Below are positions 61,904 to 64,000 of a DNA stretch of 64,000 bases, piece by piece. Positions within the stretch are counted from its first letter, which is position 1. Each line of letters starts with the position of its first letter. Origin of the DNA: Paenibacillus naphthalenovorans (GTDB taxonomy: Bacteria > Bacillota > Bacilli > Paenibacillales > NBRC-103111). The DNA lies in assembly GCF_900099895.1 (NCBI RefSeq), contig NZ_FNDY01000016.1, forward strand, positions 28,478-92,477, in the 5' to 3' direction. Under the pieces are notes generated by a model that was given only the letters and a program-made list of their open reading frames with translations, had not been told where the DNA came from and searched no databases. Position numbers and translations under genes: made by a program.

Positions 61904-62215
61904 ATGAACAATATGAACCAAATGATGAAGCAAGTGAAAAAAATGCAGGAGCAAATGCTGAAGGCCCAGGAAGAGCTGGCGAACAAAACGTTCGAGGGCA
62001 CGGCCGGCGGCGGTGTGGTTAGCGTAACGGTCAACGGACATAAAAAGGTAACTTCCGTTGTGATCAAGCCGGAAGCTGTGGACCCGGACGATGTTGAAAT
62101 GCTGCAGGATTTGGTGCTTGCCGCTACGAATGACGCCATGCTGAAAGCGGAAGAATCGGCCGGTAAAGAAATGTCCAAACTAACCGGCGGTCTTAACATT
62201 CCGGGATTATTCTAA
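61904..62215 (+). CDS. yaaK: YbaB/EbfC-family nucleoid-associated protein
   Basis: 103 residues from ATG 61904 (GAGGAG upstream). A helical N-terminus ([24 protein letters not shown]) precedes the beta-region [47 protein letters not shown], typical of the dimeric YbaB fold. It binds DNA with low specificity. It lies between dnaX and recR as in most Bacillota. Confidence 0.95.
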   Translation: MNNMNQMMKQVKKMQEQMLKAQEELANKTFEGTAGGGVVSVTVNGHKKVTSVVIKPEAVDPDDVEMLQDLVLAATNDAMLKAEESAGKEMSKLTGGLNIPGLF

Positions 62216-62288
62216 ACGGAGACCGGATCATCATTAGCCGCGCGAGGCTAAAGAGGCCTCTAAGTTTAACGTGTGAGGAGCTAATCGC

Positions 62289-62888
62289 TTGTTTTATCCC
62301 GAACCATTAGCCAAGCTGATCGATTCGTTCTCCCGGCTTCCGGGCGTCGGACCCAAGACGGCGGGGCGCCTGGCGTTTCATGTGCTGCGAATGAAGGAAG
62401 ACGATGTCATCGATTTTGCCAAAGCACTCGTAAATGTCAAAAGGAATCTGCACTATTGTTCGGTCTGCTGTAATATTACCGACACGGATCCGTGCCGTAT
62501 TTGTCAGGACAAGAGCCGCGACGCCTCAACGATTTGCGTGGTGCAGGAGCCCAAAGATTTGGTAGCCATGGAGCGGACGAAAGAGTACAACGGGTATTAT
62601 CATGTTCTTCATGGAGCGATTTCGCCTATGGAAGGCATCGGGCCTGACGAGATCCGGATTGCCGATTTATTGAAACGCTTAAGCGATGAGCGTGTTCAGG
62701 AGCTTATTCTGGCCACGAATCCGAATATTGAAGGTGAAGCAACCGCAATGTACTTGTCTCGGCTGGTCCGTTCCTTTGGGCTGAAAGTGACACGAATTGC
62801 ACACGGTCTGCCGGTCGGCGGGGATTTGGAGTATGCCGACGAAGTCACATTAACCAAAGCGCTTGAAGGGCGCAGGGAATTACTATGA
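62289..62888 (+). CDS. recR: Recombination mediator RecR
   Basis: 199 residues, TTG start with GAGGAG upstream. Helix-hairpin-helix [17 protein letters not shown], the zinc finger [16 protein letters not shown], a Toprim domain with [14 protein letters not shown] and a C-terminal [23 protein letters not shown]. It works with RecF/RecO to load RecA on gapped DNA. The three preceding genes suggest a common replication/repair operon. Ends at a terminator. Confidence 0.97.
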   Translation: MFYPEPLAKLIDSFSRLPGVGPKTAGRLAFHVLRMKEDDVIDFAKALVNVKRNLHYCSVCCNITDTDPCRICQDKSRDASTICVVQEPKDLVAMERTKEYNGYYHVLHGAISPMEGIGPDEIRIADLLKRLSDERVQELILATNPNIEGEATAMYLSRLVRSFGLKVTRIAHGLPVGGDLEYADEVTLTKALEGRRELL

Positions 62889-62910
62889 AATAGATTGTTT
62901 CTCCAAGAGG

Positions 62911-62962
62911 TCCTGCCCGGGTTACGGCTGATTGAGCCGCGTTGCCGGGGAGGGCTTTTTTT
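62911..62962 (+). terminator. Terminator of dnaX-yaaK-recR
   Basis: CCTgCCCGG pairs with CCGGGgAGG across an inner GGCT-gattg-AGCC stem, followed by TTTTTTTT. Confidence 0.8.
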
Positions 62963-63037
62963 GGTTCTATTCGGGTTCTGTTCTTTATATGTATGTAATG
63001 TATGGGACGAACCTGGAGAAACCAAGGAGGCGGAGAT

Positions 63038-63325
63038 ATGAAGCAGTGGATATTGAAACTGTGGAAAAGAAAGGAGAGGAAAAGAGAAGACGCGATACAA
63101 AACGATAGGCTTTTGCTTGTACAGGAAATACGCAAAGCGCATCTGGAATGGGAAACGGCGCAGAAGCGGTTTGATTACGTTATAGAAAAGGAACAGATCG
63201 ATTACGCCGTGTTTGCTTTGGAGACTGCCGAAAAAAGGTTTGAGATGCTGATCAGGCAAGCCAAAAATATGAGAATCTCACCGAATGAAGTATGGTCCAG
63301 CTTTGTATTGGAGGAGTCTTCATGA
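63038..63325 (+). CDS. yaaL: DUF2508 protein (YaaL-like)
   Basis: 95 residues from ATG 63038 (AAGGAGG eight bases upstream). A basic N-terminus (KLWKRKERKREDA) is followed by a long amphipathic helix pair (LLLVQEIRKAHLEWETAQKRFDYVIEKEQIDYAVFALETAEKRFEMLI). The function is unknown; it is conserved between recR and bofA in spore formers. The stop overlaps the bofA start by 4 bp. Confidence 0.9.
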   Translation: MKQWILKLWKRKERKREDAIQNDRLLLVQEIRKAHLEWETAQKRFDYVIEKEQIDYAVFALETAEKRFEMLIRQAKNMRISPNEVWSSFVLEESS

Positions 63326-63588
63326 AGCCTTATATATTGTGGGGGGTTTTTCTCCTGTCCGGCGGGTTGCTTGGTTTCTTATTGATGAGAAATCGGTTTG
63401 CTTTTCAGTGGCTGGGCAAAATATGCCTGCATCTTGCTTTTGCTTGCATCATGTTGTATATTGTTAATCTGTTCAGTTCGTATACCCACCTGGAACTTCC
63501 GCTTAATACGGTAACTGTGGGTATGGTCAGCATTCTTGGGCTTCCGGGACTGGCTGTTCTTGCCGCTTTGAAGCTGTGGGTATTGTGA
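63322..63588 (+). CDS. bofA: Pro-sigma-K processing inhibitor BofA
   Basis: 88 residues from ATG 63322, overlapping yaaL by ATGA, with GGAGG upstream. Two or three membrane segments are seen (YILWGVFLLSGGLLGFLL, LHLAFACIMLYIVNLF and VGMVSILGLPGLAVLAAL), with the conserved LPLNTVTVGMVSILGLPG block. It restrains the SpoIVFB protease at the outer forespore membrane until the SpoIVB signal arrives. Expected expression in the mother cell. Confidence 0.93.
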   Translation: MKPYILWGVFLLSGGLLGFLLMRNRFAFQWLGKICLHLAFACIMLYIVNLFSSYTHLELPLNTVTVGMVSILGLPGLAVLAALKLWVL

Positions 63589-63622
63589 GACAGACGGAAA
63601 TAATATTCCGCAAAAAAAAAGC

Positions 63623-63652
63623 TTGCATTGAATTGGGCCGATATGATATATT
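63623..63652 (+). promoter_or_regulatory. rRNA operon promoter
   Basis: TTGCAT (63623-63628), 18-base spacer and TATATT (63647-63652). The leader contains CCTTTGAAAACTGAACAACGAG, a boxA-like sequence common in Bacilli rRNA operons. Confidence 0.65.
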
Positions 63653-63810
63653 AATCAAGTCGCCGCTAAATAGGTGACAACAAACGACAAAAGATTTCAA
63701 TCGATTTTGTCGAAAGAAATTGCCCTTTGAAAACTGAACAACGAGTGAGTGTAAAGATAGAGAATCGAGAGATTCTCGCCAGTAGTAGATGATGAGCTAA
63801 TCAGATTTTC

Positions 63811-64000
63811 TTTGATGGAGAGTTTGATCCTGGCTCAGGACGAACGCTGGCGGCGTGCCTAATACATGCAAGTCGAGCGCTAGGGGTGCTCCCTTAGGGG
63901 AGCCCCCTGGAGCGGCGGACGGGTGAGTAACACGTAGGCAACCTGCCTGTAAGACCGGGATAACTACCGGAAACGGTAGCTAAGACCGGATAGGTGGTTT
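63811..64000 (+). rRNA. rrs: 16S ribosomal RNA, 5' part
   Basis: The first bases TTTGATGGAGAGTTTGATCC and the following TGGCTCAGGACGAACGCTGGCGGCGTGCCTAATACATGCAAGTCGAGCG are the universal 16S start. The first variable region (GCTAGGGGTGCTCCCTTAGGGGAGCCCCC) fits Paenibacillaceae-type sequences. The gene runs beyond the right edge. Confidence 0.98.

Overview
The window is a chromosomal segment of a Gram-positive, endospore-forming member of the Bacillota, most likely Paenibacillaceae. The evidence is the large SRP RNA, spo0F, bofA, a YhcN-type spore lipoprotein, the RNA polymerase delta subunit, strong AGGAGG ribosome-binding sites, many TTG/GTG starts, and a 16S rRNA gene start of Bacilli type at the right edge. 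The genus is not claimed.

Layout. 1-9 kb: end of a kinase-like gene, dps, a PQQ-type sugar dehydrogenase lipoprotein, a methyltransferase, an EamA transporter, a hypoxanthine-DNA glycosylase, small Paenibacillus-like genes and an MFS pump. 9-17.5 kb: a class A PBP, rluF, an AraC regulator divergent from galK-galE-galT. 17.6-22.5 kb (minus): an apparent five-gene operon with a small Cys-Cys membrane protein, a membrane-anchored DJ-1/PfpI protein, a His-rich anchored protein and a two-component pair; this is the best candidate here for an undescribed system. 22.6-36.9 kb: DUF2935 protein, phosphoesterase, SNF2/SWIM pair, pterin dehydratase, GNAT, sulfurtransferase, a Fur-boxed FhuF-like reductase, an NlpC/P60 hydrolase under a c-di-AMP riboswitch, and an M1 peptidase with a membrane protein. 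37-46.2 kb: ywhD, then a decayed group IIC intron, a PerR-like regulator, an atypical winged-helix regulator, katA and a second dps, then pbpG-speE-speB. This looks like the B. subtilis ywhD-pbpG-speE-speB order with a peroxide-stress block inserted. 46-64 kb: phosphoesterase, ywiB, subtilase, then the conserved chain rpoE-pyrG-spo0F-fba-murA-rho-(radical SAM)-rpmE, followed by SRP RNA, a PAS kinase, dnaX-yaaK-recR-yaaL-bofA and the 5' end of an rRNA operon.

Themes. Peroxide and iron defence (two Dps, catalase, PerR-like regulator, FhuF with Fur box), cell-wall synthesis and turnover (two class A PBPs, MurA, NlpC/P60), sporulation phosphorelay (Spo0F, a PAS kinase, BofA) and nucleotide-responsive RNA control (pyrG attenuator, c-di-AMP riboswitch). 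Two remnants of one group IIC intron lineage, each sitting directly behind a terminator hairpin, are the only clear mobile-element traces.
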